Positions 48,341 to 59,323 of a stretch of 64,000 bases of DNA are shown one piece after another. How positions within the stretch are numbered: position 1 is the first letter of the stretch; every line of letters begins with the position of its first letter. The notes under the pieces were generated by a model. That model saw only the letters and a program-made list of their open reading frames with translations. It did not search any database and was not told the origin of the DNA. The position numbers and the translations under genes were made by a program. The stretch is from Hygrophila difformis (taxonomy: Eukaryota; Streptophyta; Magnoliopsida; Lamiales; Acanthaceae): NCBI GenBank assembly GCA_030278955.1, contig JAOANR010000001.1, positions 26,169,120-26,233,119 of the forward strand, given 5' to 3'.

Positions 48341-50690
48341 ATATAGATATGCCAGTATAACAAAAGAAATTGGATCCCCATTTGCAAAGCAAATACGAAA
48401 TAATCCCAATGAATTGGATCCCCACCTGCAAAAACCACGAAGAACCTACCCCATACAGTAATGCAAAAATATATGCAACTAAAAGAATTGGATATACAAA
48501 GTCGATTAAGTTTACCGGAATCGGGATAAAAAATGCAGCAAGCCGCTGCACCACCATTGCATTCAGAATCGGCAGCGGCGGGGGGGGGGGGGGGGGGCGA
48601 AGCAGATGGCGCAAGAGCAGGAGCAGATGTGAAGACTGACCAGAGCCGGAGGCGGATGCGGAGTCCTGCACAAATTGGAGCCAAAATTGAAAAGAATGAC
48701 AATTTTGAAAAGATTGCGACCAGAATTAGATAGGATTGCCACCACATTCAATGCCCTAGGATTTGACAATAGAAAACCCCATATCACACAATCTAATCAC
48801 ATCATTCATTTATAATAAAAAAAAGAATAAAAATAGAGCATTTCCGAGCCAATTATTAGATGAATACGTCTTTCCATTGTCATTTGCAACTTAAAAGCTT
48901 GCAACCTCTGAATCTTAAAATTTTCATCCTACCTTGCCCATATGCAATTTGCCAATGAAACAGTAAACCTTAAGCAAGGTGTTATGACTACGCCCACATT
49001 ATTCAAGGCACCGGATGAAGGATATGATGCTGTATGTCCATGAAGTTCTTCATGTCTTCACCCCACAAACTACACATCCAGAAAATGACTACATATCCAT
49101 AGTCAAATTATAGCATAGTATATTAGCAAATGCAGTCCATATTAATTTAAGTATTGCAGGGGTGATAGAGAATACAAATTAAAAACCAAAGAAATAAAAA
49201 TAAAAAAAACCACCAGCAGTCAATTCCAACACCAACAGCAGTAGCCCCTTCCTTGTTAATTCTACCAGTAGAATACCAGAAATTGCACTCCAATGGTGAG
49301 CCAAGGAAGATTACTCTTCTTCCACTGGTGTACCTATGATCCAAGACGCTGATAGTTGAATCCATGTACAACACATTAAAAATTGCGTTTTTGCTTGCTT
49401 TTAAAGCCAATTGAAGTGCTTCAACACTGCCCTCACCTCACTTATTACAAACCTGTTATTTAAAACAAAGTCACATCAGAGTACACCCAATAAAACAACT
49501 ATATAGATATGCCAGTATAACAAAAGAAATTGGATCCCCATTTGCAAAGCAAATACGAAATAATCCCAATGAATTGGATCCCAACCTGCAAAAACCACGA
49601 AGAACCTACCCCATACAGTAATGCAAAAATATATGCAACTAAAAGAATTAGATATACAAAGTCGATTAAGTTGTTTACCGGAATCGGGATAAAAAATGCA
49701 GCAAGCCGCTGCACCACAATTGCATTCAGAATCGGCAGCGGCGGGGGATGCGCGGGCGAAGCAGATGGCGCAAGAGCAGGAGCAGATGTGAAGACTGACC
49801 GGAGCCGGAGGCGGAGGCGGAGTCCTGCGCAGATTGGAGCCAAAATTGAAAAGAATGGCAATTTTGAAAAGATTGCGGCCAGAATTAGATAAGGTAGTTT
49901 ATGTGATCTGTAAGTGCATTGCCACCACATTCAATGCCCTAGGATTTGACAACAGAAAACCCCATATCACACAATCTAATCACATCATTCATTTATTATA
50001 AAAAAAAAAGAACAAAAATAGAGCATTTCCGAGCCAATTATTAGATGAATACGTCTTTCCATTGTCATTTGCAACTTAAAAGCTTGCAACCTCTGAACCT
50101 TAAAATTTTCATCCTACCTTGCCCATATGCAATTTTCCAATGAAACAGTAAACCTTAAGCAAGGTGTTATGACTACGCCCACATTATTCAAGGCACCGGA
50201 TGAAGGATATGATGTTGTATGTCCATGAAGTTCTTCATGTCTTCACCCCACAAACTACACATCCAGGAAATGACTACACATCCATAGTCAAATTATAGCA
50301 TAGTATATTAGCAAATGCAGTCCATATTAATTTAAATATTGCAGGGGTGATAGAGAATACAAATTAAAAACCAAAGAAATAAAAATAAAAAAACCACCAG
50401 CAGTCAATTCCAACACCAACAGCATTAGCCCCTTCCTTGTTAATTCTACCAGTAGAATACCAGAAATTGCACTCCAATGGTGAGCCAAGGAAGATTACTC
50501 TTCTGCCACTGGTGTACCTATGATCCAAGAAGCTGATAGTTGAATCCATGTACAACACATTAAAAATTGCGTTTTTGCTTGCTTTTAAAGCCAATTGAAG
50601 TGCTTCAACACTGCCCTCACCTCACTTATTACAAACCCGTTGTTTAAAACAAAGTCACATCAGAGTACACCCAATAAAACAACTATATAG
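48341..50690. repeat. 1160-bp tandem duplication
   Basis: 'atatagatatgccagtataa' starts both copies (48341 and 49501) and landmarks stay about 1160-1190 bp apart to the end near 50690. Copies differ by scattered substitutions and small indels: the first has a run of about 21 G at about 48577-48597 where the second reads GGGGGATGCGCGGG, and the second has about 28 extra bp near 49893. The duplicated unit includes candidate exons of the minus-strand region. Confidence 0.95.
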
Positions 50691-51440
50691 ATTCCTATAA
50701 AGTAAAAGGTAGTATACTAAAAATATACACTACAGGTAAATTGTGGGCAAAATTAACCAAGCTCTTTAAAGCCATGGCCCAATAAAGAATTGATAGAACT
50801 GCACCACTTATCAAATTTTTATTCAACAACCAACAAATAACACCAATGGAACTCAACAGTTCATTCAAGTATCCAATAAAAATGTAAATGTGCAAGTACT
50901 TTTCACAAAATGAGAGCTGCAGGTAGATGTAGCTGCTACCTTCTTCCTTGATGTAGCTTCAGTGCCTAGAACATTCAATCAGTCATAAACCATTAGTCAG
51001 ACGGATATAAAAAGGGATATCCTAAAAAAGAAAGAATCAACTGTTGGTTTACAATCATTTATCTCATTTTGAACAATTTAATCCAAATTCCCAAAGCTAC
51101 TCTCACCAAACCAACAACATAGTTCGAAATTATATGGTATTTTCAGATTTGTGCGTTGCATAGACCATGGCAGGGACGATTTGTGCATACGGGAAATAGA
51201 TAATCTGAACTTCAAAAATACCATCCAGGCAATGGATACAAAAAATAAAAATAAAAAATAAGTGACCTACAACTCAAAGTGGTAAACATATCACAACAAA
51301 CCTTTGCTACTCGTAACACTAACGACGGCGATGGAAAAGCATATTTGGGGACAAAATTGATGGAGGCGGAGGTGGAGTCGACAACAACCCTAACTCGTGA
51401 CGATGAATGACGAAGCGGGCTGGAGCAGCGACAGAAGAAA

Positions 51441-52720
51441 GGGGTAGGAGCCACAGTACCCAGTCAGATTCTGTCAATTAACTTTTTTGACCGCCGACAT
51501 AAATCCTTAACTTTTATGCCCGAAAAGACCAAAATGACCCTGGGTCGACATCGGGGTCGAGGTCGACCCCGGAACAAAATGACGATCCCGGGATTAATTA
51601 AAAAGGGGATAGGGAGGCGGGGTCGTGTGTGAGGGTCTAGGACGAACCCGGGTCGCCGACGGCGACCCAGGCTCGGACCCACACCAAGACCCAATTCATC
51701 TTTATTATTATTTATTATGAATTATTATTATAATTAAAATTGAATAATTATTATAAATTATAAATAATAATAAATAGTACTGTTTGTATTTAATATTACT
51801 GTTTATATTTAAATTAATGCTACTATAATTATTTTATAATTATAATAAATGTTACGATTATTTTATAATTTATTTAAAAATGCAATAAACAATATTTATT
51901 ATTATGAAAAGAGAAATTAGTATTTAGTGTAAAACTAATTATTACAAATATTAAAAATTTGAGTAATTAATAATAGTAATAATTAATTTGACTATATTTA
52001 TTTCTTTCTCTTTTGTTACAATAATGATATTGTTTATTAATAATATTCTCCAATAATATTGTAACAATATTTATTATTGTAACAAAAGAGAAAGAAATAA
52101 ATATAGTCAAATTAATTATTACTATTATTAATTACTCAAATTTTTAATATTTGTAATAATTAGTTTTACACTAAATACTAATTTCTCTTTTCATAATAAT
52201 AAATATTGTTTATTACATTTTTAAATAAATTATAAAATAATTGTATCATTTATTATAATTATTAAATAATTATATTAGCATTAATTTAAATACAAAAAGT
52301 AATATTAAATATTCATATTATTATAATAACTAATTTTTTCTATTATATTTCTTAATATTATAATAAAAAGAATTTATAATACTATTTATTATTATTTATT
52401 ATTGATAATAATTATTCAATTTTAATTATAGTAATAATTCATAATAAATAATAATAAAGAGGAATTGGGTCTGTGGTGTGGGTCTGCGCCTGGGTCGCCG
52501 TCGGGGACCCGGGTTCGTCCTAGACCCTCACACACGACCCCGCCTCCCTATCCCCTTATTAATTAATCCCGGGATCGTCCTCTTGTTCCGGGGTCGACCT
52601 TGACCCCGATGTCGACCCAGGGTCATTTTGGTCTTTTCTGGTATAAAAGTTAAAGGTTTATGTCGGCGGTCAAAAAAGTTAATTGACAGTGACTGACCGG
52701 GTACTGTAATATATTACTTC
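51441..52720. mobile_element. Foldback Mutator-like element (1280 bp), arms ~600 bp, 9-bp target duplication
   Basis: The two halves are inverted copies meeting near 52060 at a loop around 'attctccaat'. Outer arms contain 'gtcaattaacttttttgacc' and GC-rich 'gtcgacc'-type sequence; inner arms are AT-rich. CAGAAGAAA flanks both sides (51432-51440 and 52721-52729). There is no coding content. The insertion splits a minus-strand reading frame. Confidence 0.88.
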
Positions 52721-53109
52721 CAGAAGAAATGAATAGCAGAGACAGAGGACGGCGACTGATGGACAGACGATGAGCGACTGATGGAGGCGTAATCGAACCT
52801 GCGTGTAGGGTTTAGAAGAGTGAAGTCACGGCGGAGTGTTGTGGCCAAAATTGGAAAGAATCGAAAAGAGCGACAAATTAGTGAATGGTATTGATTGGGT
52901 GATTTTTTTTTTCTATGTTGAGTGAATGATATTTTAGTGAATAATTAGTGTGTGGAAGAGAGAAAATAAATAGTGGTAAAATTGGAAGGTATTGATTGGA
53001 TAATTTTTTTCTATATTTATAAAGTGGTATTTTTGTAAATAATTAATTGTGAAAATTTGGTATTTAGGCGGGAAAAAAGTCTATTTTATACTATAATAAA
53101 GATACCAGG

Positions 53110-53235
53110 ATATTCATGTCACATTGGACGCAAAACTAATCCCTCGATGATCGGATGAGCATTGAAGTGTTGCCTCTCCCAAAGCAGAATCTGTATACAC
53201 AAAGGTTGCTTAAGCTGCCAGAGCCCTATACCACT
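53110..53235 (-). mobile_element. Old SINE family 2 copy, inverted
   Basis: Inverted, it contains box A-like 'gtctaagtggtatagggctc' and the body 'cagattctgctttgggagag', matching the SINE at 41897-42040 with many substitutions. The box B region has decayed. Confidence 0.7.
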
Positions 53236-53390
53236 TAGACCCACTGCGTTTGGTTATTGTTTGTAATTTGTGTTGACACTTTATTTACATGTATTATCAT
53301 GATTCATGATATATGCTGTACTTTTTTGGGATGAGTTAGGGTGATGAATTACCCGGCCTATTTTTCATATGATGAATGTATTGTAAAGTA

Positions 53391-53729
53391 CTCTATCCGT
53401 CCCATTAATTCGGTCTCATTTTTCTTTTAGGTCCTTCCCACTACAATGGTTGCATTTCCCTTTTTGGAAATAATTAAATCTTTTAATTACCAAACACACT
53501 ACCATCACATCACATTAATAAATAAATATATTAAAATTTCAAACACACAACTTTCACATCACACATAAATAAATTAATTAAAAATGCAAATACTTTACAT
53601 TCAAATTACGTAAATTCCCAATTTACCTCCACTTTAAACATTAATCTACCACTACATTAAATACTAACTATCACCACATAAAATATCGTGTCCAAAAGAA
53701 ATGAGACACTATTAGTGGGACGGAGGGAG
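53391..53729. mobile_element. CTCCCTCCGT-type MITE (339 bp)
   Basis: Ends 'ctctatccgtcccattaatt' and 'tagtgggacggagggag', TA flanks. The interior ('ccaaaagaaatgagacacta') belongs to a different subfamily from the 8-kb and 56-kb copies. 53735-54165 beyond is AT-rich without a gene. Confidence 0.82.
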
Positions 53730-54169
53730 TATTTGTTTTGTACTGGTCATTGTGTAACTTTAATTCTTACTATAATTGATACTTTCTTGCATATGATAAT
53801 AATCCAATTAATTGGTTGAATCAAACTTAGCACAATTTACATATTATTCAGCATATTAACAATAATAAATAGCACAACACATAAGAAGATTGTGTTCTTA
53901 AAACACACAACTAATTTCTACAAAAGGCAGGATTAAGAGAGCTGACAAAATTTTTTTTTTTTAAAAAAAAAAATATTTTAAATTCTTAGCATAAAAATAA
54001 CCACTTCCACAAAATTGTATTAAACTCAGCACAAACATAAATGACTTTCAAAAGAAACAACACAAATTATATTAAACTCAGCACAATTGACATATTATGA
54101 AGCAAATTAATAATAATAAACAGCACATTGGCGTAAGAAGATTGTGTTTCTTAAAACACACAACTAATT

Positions 54170-55612
54170 TCTATAAAAATGCAAGATTAAAATCTCGCAA
54201 AGCGAGAGCAATAAATTTCTATCAACAGCCTATAACCGCTTTGAATCGAGTACTGACCATTGACCTTCGAAGGGGGTCGATTTAGGCTCCTTCCCTTCTA
54301 CTGCATAATTCATGCCTGATGAGAGGCTTAGTAAAAGTATGAGTTGGAACTGTGAATATCTCGTATTCGAAAACTAGCAGTTTGCCCTGTTAGTCCTCCA
54401 GGACCTAAATAACTCAACTTTCGCTGATCTCACCTTGATCCGCTGGAAGAGAGTTATCCCGACCCTGCTACATCGCGATCGTTTATTCCCAAGCGAATCC
54501 GAATACAAAGCACACAAGGCGCATGATGAACAAGAATAGCTTCCCTCTTTTTTTAAGACTCAAAGGAGTCCTAATTTCCTTATTTATATTTTTGTAGTTG
54601 TTAATCTACCAAGCTGAACACAAAAAGAACTAGGGGAAGCTAGCATTACACGAAGGTGTAGCCGCTTATTCGGACAAATGCCCAATAAATTAAATTAAAG
54701 ATAGAAGCTCGTACATACATGGATGTTCTTCTTTGGACATCTTGTTTGGGCTACTGGATTTATGTTCTTAATCTCCTGGTGTGGATATTGCACCAATGAA
54801 TTGCATTTTTATAGCTCCTACATGGTTTATAAGAAGAGAGGGAAAGCACGAAAAGGAGATGAAAGACTAGTACAATCAATTAAGAAGAGGGAGAATAGGA
54901 TTCCTTGGTTTATCGATGGTCGGGAAGTATGATGGTGTTGAAGCACCAATAGCAGTAGATTGGTAAGTATATCATTCCGTAGATCCGGATGGTTGTTTTG
55001 TTAGGTTCTTATTAGTAGGAGTAGCAAACTAGTCCCATCTTCTCTTTCTCTCAACTCAATAGTATAGATGCCCTATCTAAGTAAAGCGACTCTGTGGATT
55101 CATTTTAATATATTGGATTCTTTTTATTAATGCTTCAAAAGACCTGATGGTGGAAAGAAATGGGGAGTGAGTCTGCATACTCCAGAACCTCCAATAAGGA
55201 TGAAGCTTGTAAGAGAATAGAATAAGCATAGTCTCAATGCGGAGAGCTTTCAAGGAGTTTAAGAAATTAAGTCCAGGAAAGGTAGCACTGGTTTAGGTTA
55301 CTTGTAAAGACTCTTAGTGGAAGATCCCCTGTGAACTATCTTGAAGTTAGCACAGTTGAGATATGAGCACTTATAGGAATGGAGCTAGTCAAAGAGCTTG
55401 TCTTTCATGCCTTTATTAATAGGGGGCTAGCAAGCACTGGAAAGAAGAAAGGCCTTGGCATGGATCGGATATAGAGAAAAGCAAAGGACTGGTTCGAATA
55501 CTATTCCCCTTCGCTCTCTAGTGATTGCAGCTCCTCTCCTACCTTTCCTATTCTTAGCTACACTTGTTTAGAAAGGAAACTACACTTGCTCTCTAAATAG
55601 AGCTGCCAAAAA
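54170..55612. other. Organelle-derived DNA (mitochondrial-like, with a plastid piece)
   Basis: Base composition and text change abruptly to moderately GC, repeat-free sequence such as 'cttcgaagggggtcgattta', 'cttgatccgctggaagagag' and 'ctacatcgcgatcgtttatt', typical in style of plant mitochondrial intergenic DNA. It ends at an A-run near 55611. The flanks share 'cttagcataaaaataac' (about 53985 and 55629), consistent with insertion into one older sequence. A psaB fragment lies inside. Assignment to mitochondrion is by style and needs a search. Confidence 0.6.
54717..54790 (+). pseudogene. psaB: psaB fragment (photosystem I P700 apoprotein A2)
   Basis: [20 protein letters not shown] followed by CGY corresponds to a conserved membrane segment of PsaB, where the next residues normally are RGYWQEL. 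Similarity stops abruptly at 'tggatattgcaccaatg'. About 25 codons only, so it is an isolated scrap of plastid DNA, perhaps moved via the mitochondrial genome. Confidence 0.8.
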
Positions 55613-56187
55613 AAAAAAAAAAAAAACTTAGCATAAAAATAACAACTTCTTTGTCATTATTTGGAAAATATTCTTGCTGCAAAGTGCAAACTGATCTATT
55701 TGCTAGCTTTATTATTTGGGAAGGGTGGCAGTGTGTTAATGAAACCACAATTAAGGCCATAATGAAGAATTTGTGAATTTTATTTTCATCGTCATAAATG
55801 CATCCGAATTGATAGTTTTAATCCTTCCTGCTACCCAGCACTTTCTCATAAAGATGCTGCACATTCAGCAAATCAGGAAACCCCCCATTCAGGACCCATC
55901 TTACAAAAAATAACCTTTAGATACAAACAAATTTAATGAACTTCTATTATTGCCAATGCACTTGGCCTCACTTGTACGAGGTCCTGAAAATTTAGTCAGA
56001 TCATGCTTCGAGACTGTTTTAGGAGGGGAGTGGTTACGGTACTGCGGCCAATTTGACAGTACATCAAGGCACATCATCACTACCGTTCATTTTAATCCAA
56101 TGGTTATAATATAAAAAGGGTATAATTGTCATATAATCCTATATTTAGTATGTTATCTATCTAATATTTTGTAAATCATATCAAATA

Positions 56188-56245
56188 TTTTTTTCTTTGG
56201 ATGAACCATTGAAGGCCTGAGAAAGGGGTGGTGGGAGTCCATGGT
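56188..56245 (-). repeat. 3' fragment of SINE family 1, inverted
   Basis: 'gccattgaaggcctg'-type text and 'aaaggggtggtgggagtcca' match the tail region of the SINE at 34805-34966. The head is missing. 55625-56187 before it has no gene. Confidence 0.7.
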
Positions 56246-56354
56246 AATCTATATGTATGATCAACAATCATTAAAAAGGTGACGAATTTATTACGTATAA
56301 AATTTCAAAAATGTTACTAAAAATAATTATGTGATGCTATCAAAAATATTTTAA

Positions 56355-57145
56355 GCGATCCTAGAAGAATTCAACGACACTACATTGAGGAATTCAGAGA
56401 CACTACATCGTCGAATTCAACGATGCTACCAAAACAATTCAGTGATGCTACCAAAAAATATTTCAGCGACCCTACATAAAGGAATTCAGCGAGTACTCCA
56501 AGAAAAATTCAGCGACGCTACCGAGAAAAATTCAGCAATGCTATCATATACTACCTCCGCTCTTTTTTAAATGCCACGGACCCACATTTGACGCAATCTA
56601 ATACACGTTTTTAATCCTCAATAACTCAAATTGCATACATGCAAAAATTATGAAAATTTAATATTTTTAATCTATGCGATTAGACGAATCTAATAAGATC
56701 CAACTTTACTATATTTTATCTTATATAATTGTATTAAAAACTCGAATCAAAGTTAATCAATGAACCGTGCTAAAACCTCCAATGTTTCACTTATAAAAGA
56801 ACGGAGGAAGTAAAATTCAGCGATGTTACCAATTTTTTTTTTTTGGGAAAACACTCCTTCTATTCCCAAACCAAATCAACATACAACGATGTTACCAAAA
56901 TAATTCAGTGATGCTACAAAAAAATATTTTAGGACCCTACCTAAAGGAATTCATCGACTACAATAAGAAGAATTCAGTGACACAAGCAAGAAGAATTCAA
57001 CGATGCTACCATATACAATTCAGCGATGCTACCATATACAGCTCAACACTGCTACCCGGAACAATTCAACGAAACAACCAAGAACAATTCATCAACCTTT
57101 CCATGAACAATTTAGCGACCTTTCCATGAACAATTCAACGACATT
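56355..57145. repeat. AATTCAGCGATGCTACCAA minisatellite, interrupted by a MITE
   Basis: About 20-22 bp units, variants of AATTCAGCGATGCTACCAA, run from 56365 to 56545 and again from 56815 to 57140, with a MITE between. Short frames across it (for example starting MRNSETLHRRIQRCYQ) are repeat artefacts. Confidence 0.88.
56551..56810. mobile_element. CTCCCTCCGT-type MITE inserted in the minisatellite
   Basis: Ends 'ctacctccgctctttttt' and 'aaaagaacggaggaag' with TA flanks; internal 'cgattagacgaatctaataa' is family-typical. Confidence 0.88.
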
Positions 57146-57647
57146 TTGATAAACATATATGTATATTATATAGCAGCATAAATAAGCAAATTGGAGGGTA
57201 AGATAAGATCGATTGATTGTATGGAAATGCGTAGAAGAAAAGTAGTGTTTAATAGCATAGGGAATTAACGAGCAATTGTCTGTCAACAAAACTAAATGTA
57301 GCAAATTTACTAATTTAGCCTTTAAGTTGATATCAACCATCAATTTATAAATTGAATCAATGGTTGTGATGTACCGCAGTACATCAAATCAAAATACTTA
57401 GTCGCACCCTAACGGAATTGGTTTTAGGAGAGATAATCTTTTTTTTTAAGAAAAAACTTTTACTATTATTATTATTATTATTATTTAAAATTGAATATTG
57501 TAGATTCAACAGAGAAAAAATGAAAAATTGGAAATGGGACTTGCGATCAAGTCCCAACCTATCTCAACCCTAAACCCTAACCTATAGGTTGGGTTCATTC
57601 TCCACCTCGTCTCCTATTTATTTCCTTTCCCACCACTTAAAAAAAAT

Positions 57648-58678
57648 GGAAAAAGGCCAAATATATCATTTTTATTTCAAAAAAAGTCAAATCTATCCTT
57701 TTTTTATTTTATTACCGAATTTATCCTCTACATATACTAATTATATCCGGAAATATCCTAAATTCACTAATCGTGGAATGGTTGCTGACGTGGCAATAAA
57801 TTAACTAAAACCCTACACGCTGGATGGGATTTGAAGTGTCTCTCAATTAGGGCTGGGGAAAAATACCGAGTATACCGCATACCGCACATACCGTATCGAA
57901 AAAATAAATATCGAAATTTTCGGTATACCGTAATTTTCGGAACGGTATCATACCGAAAAAAAATTCTCCGTACCGTATACCTTACCGAACTTTACGGTAT
58001 GAAAAATTTCATACCGCTGCCGTACCGAACATTTAGGTATACCGATCTTCGGTATACCGAAAGTTTTGGTATGAAATATTTTCATACCGTTTCCATACCG
58101 ACATTCCGGTAAGTTCGGTATATACCGCTATACCGAACATTCAGTACATACCGACATACCGTATCGCGGTATATACCGACATACCGGTATTGCGGTATAT
58201 ACCGGCATACCGAACTTTCGTTATATACCAACATACCGATATTACGGTATATAACGGTATCGCGGTATATACCGATACCGTGGTATATACCAAAGTTCGG
58301 TACGGTAGCGATATACCGCGGTATCAAAAAATTTATACCGTTACCGTACCGAAATCTTACGGTACGGTATGATACCATACCGAAAATTACGGTATACCGA
58401 AAATTTCGATATTTTCGGTATCTTTTCGATACGGTATGTGCGGTATGCAGTATATTCGGTATTTTTCCCCAGCCCTAATTGAGACACACTTCAAATTTGA
58501 TCCAGCGTGTAGGGTTTAAGTTAATTTATTTCCACGTCAGCAGGCATTCCACGATTAGTGAATTTAGGATATTTCCGGATATAAATTAGCATATGTAGAG
58601 GATAAATTCGGTAATAAAATAGAAAAAAGATAGATTTGGCTTTTTTTAAACAAAAAGGATATATTTGGTCTTTTTTCC
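57648..58678. mobile_element. Foldback Mutator-like element (1031 bp) with ATACCG-rich core
   Basis: Inverted arms start GGAAAAAGGCCAAATATATC (left) and GGAAAAAAGACCAAATATAT (right, inverted), continue through 'ccacgtcagc'/'gctgacgtgg' and 'tagggctggggaaaaatacc', and flank a core of dense ATACCG/CGGTAT motifs (57865-58460). TAAAAAAAAT flanks both sides (57638-57647 and 58679-58688). No transposase. Confidence 0.85.
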
Positions 58679-58706
58679 TAAAAAAAATAGAGAAAAATTA
58701 ATTATA

Positions 58707-58970
58707 CTTCCTCTGTCCCATTAAAAGTGGTCACTTTCTCTTCTGCACAAAATCCAATGCAATTTTTTAACGCTTTATATATTAAAATCGGTATAAGCAA
58801 AAAAATTATATAAAATGTATATTTTAAAACTATACAATTAGAAGATTATAACAAGACCACACTTGACTATTTTATCTTCTTGTATCAATATAATAAAATT
58901 GAGTTAAAATTAAATAATTAACATTGTCAAAAATCAAAAGAACCACTTTTAGTTTTAATGGGACGGATAG
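58707..58970. mobile_element. CTCCCTCCGT-type MITE (264 bp) upstream of the FKBP gene
   Basis: Ends CTTCCTCTGTCCCATTAAAA and TTTTAATGGGACGGATAG with TA flanks; internal 'cacacttgactattttatct' is family-typical. It lies about 350 bp upstream of the FKBP start codon. Confidence 0.85.
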
Positions 58971-59180
58971 TATTTTAGATCCAATAAATCAGACCAAAAC
59001 AAATACTAGTACTTCTACCTACAATCGATTGGGGCAAATCGCAGAGAACATGGGGGCAGAAGGTTAAAAAAAATTAGAATCCAGCGTGAACCGTGAAAGC
59101 ATTAAAATGGGAAAAAAGAAAGTGATGGCCGATGGGATGAGTCAAGTAGGTCAGCTATACACCACCATCATGGCAAAGCC

Positions 59181-59203
59181 TTCCAGAAGCCTGTAGAACT
59201 TTC
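59181..59203 (+). promoter_or_regulatory. Heat-shock element
   Basis: TTCCAGAA at 59181-59188 and GAACTTTC at 59196-59203 place TTC, GAA, (mismatch), GAA, TTC in 5-bp phase, four of five units of a heat-shock element. It lies about 120 bp upstream of the FKBP start codon. ROF1/ROF2-type genes are known to be heat-induced. Confidence 0.7.
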
Positions 59204-59323
59204 GAGGTCATCGTCTCAGTCTCCCCTTCCACTTTCCATTATTTCACCTTAACAATAACGTTTTTCTGACTGAGACACTTCTCCTGCTCTCACCAACTCA
59301 CAACATCCTTACAGATTGCTCCC

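Larger units (their letters stand above)
47290..52852 (-). pseudogene. Unrecognised gene-like region with a transit-peptide-like first exon split by a transposon
   Basis: The minus strand carries a candidate first exon in two parts: 52843-52721 (ATTLRRDFTLLNPTRRFDYA and on) and 51431-51304 (CRCSSPLRHSSSRVRVVVDS to LVLRVAK, then a gtttgt donor). Removing the foldback element and one 9-bp duplication makes one continuous basic, Ser/Arg-rich frame, as in organelle transit peptides. The codon at the expected start is TTG, not ATG. Possible later exons: about 50967-50942 (ALKLHQGR), a SVEALQLALKASKNAIFNV exon present twice by tandem duplication (49425 and 50609 downward), and a last piece near 47412 (VPATCPMYAPAKPSKIRL). 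I do not recognise the family, and later exon choices are tentative. Confidence 0.35.

Noticed and set aside
56385..57129. Short proteins rich in IQRCY
   Set aside because: They are translations of the AATTCAGCGATGCTACC minisatellite.
57831..58378. Tyr/Arg-rich short proteins on both strands
   Set aside because: They are translations of the ATACCG/CGGTAT core of a foldback element.
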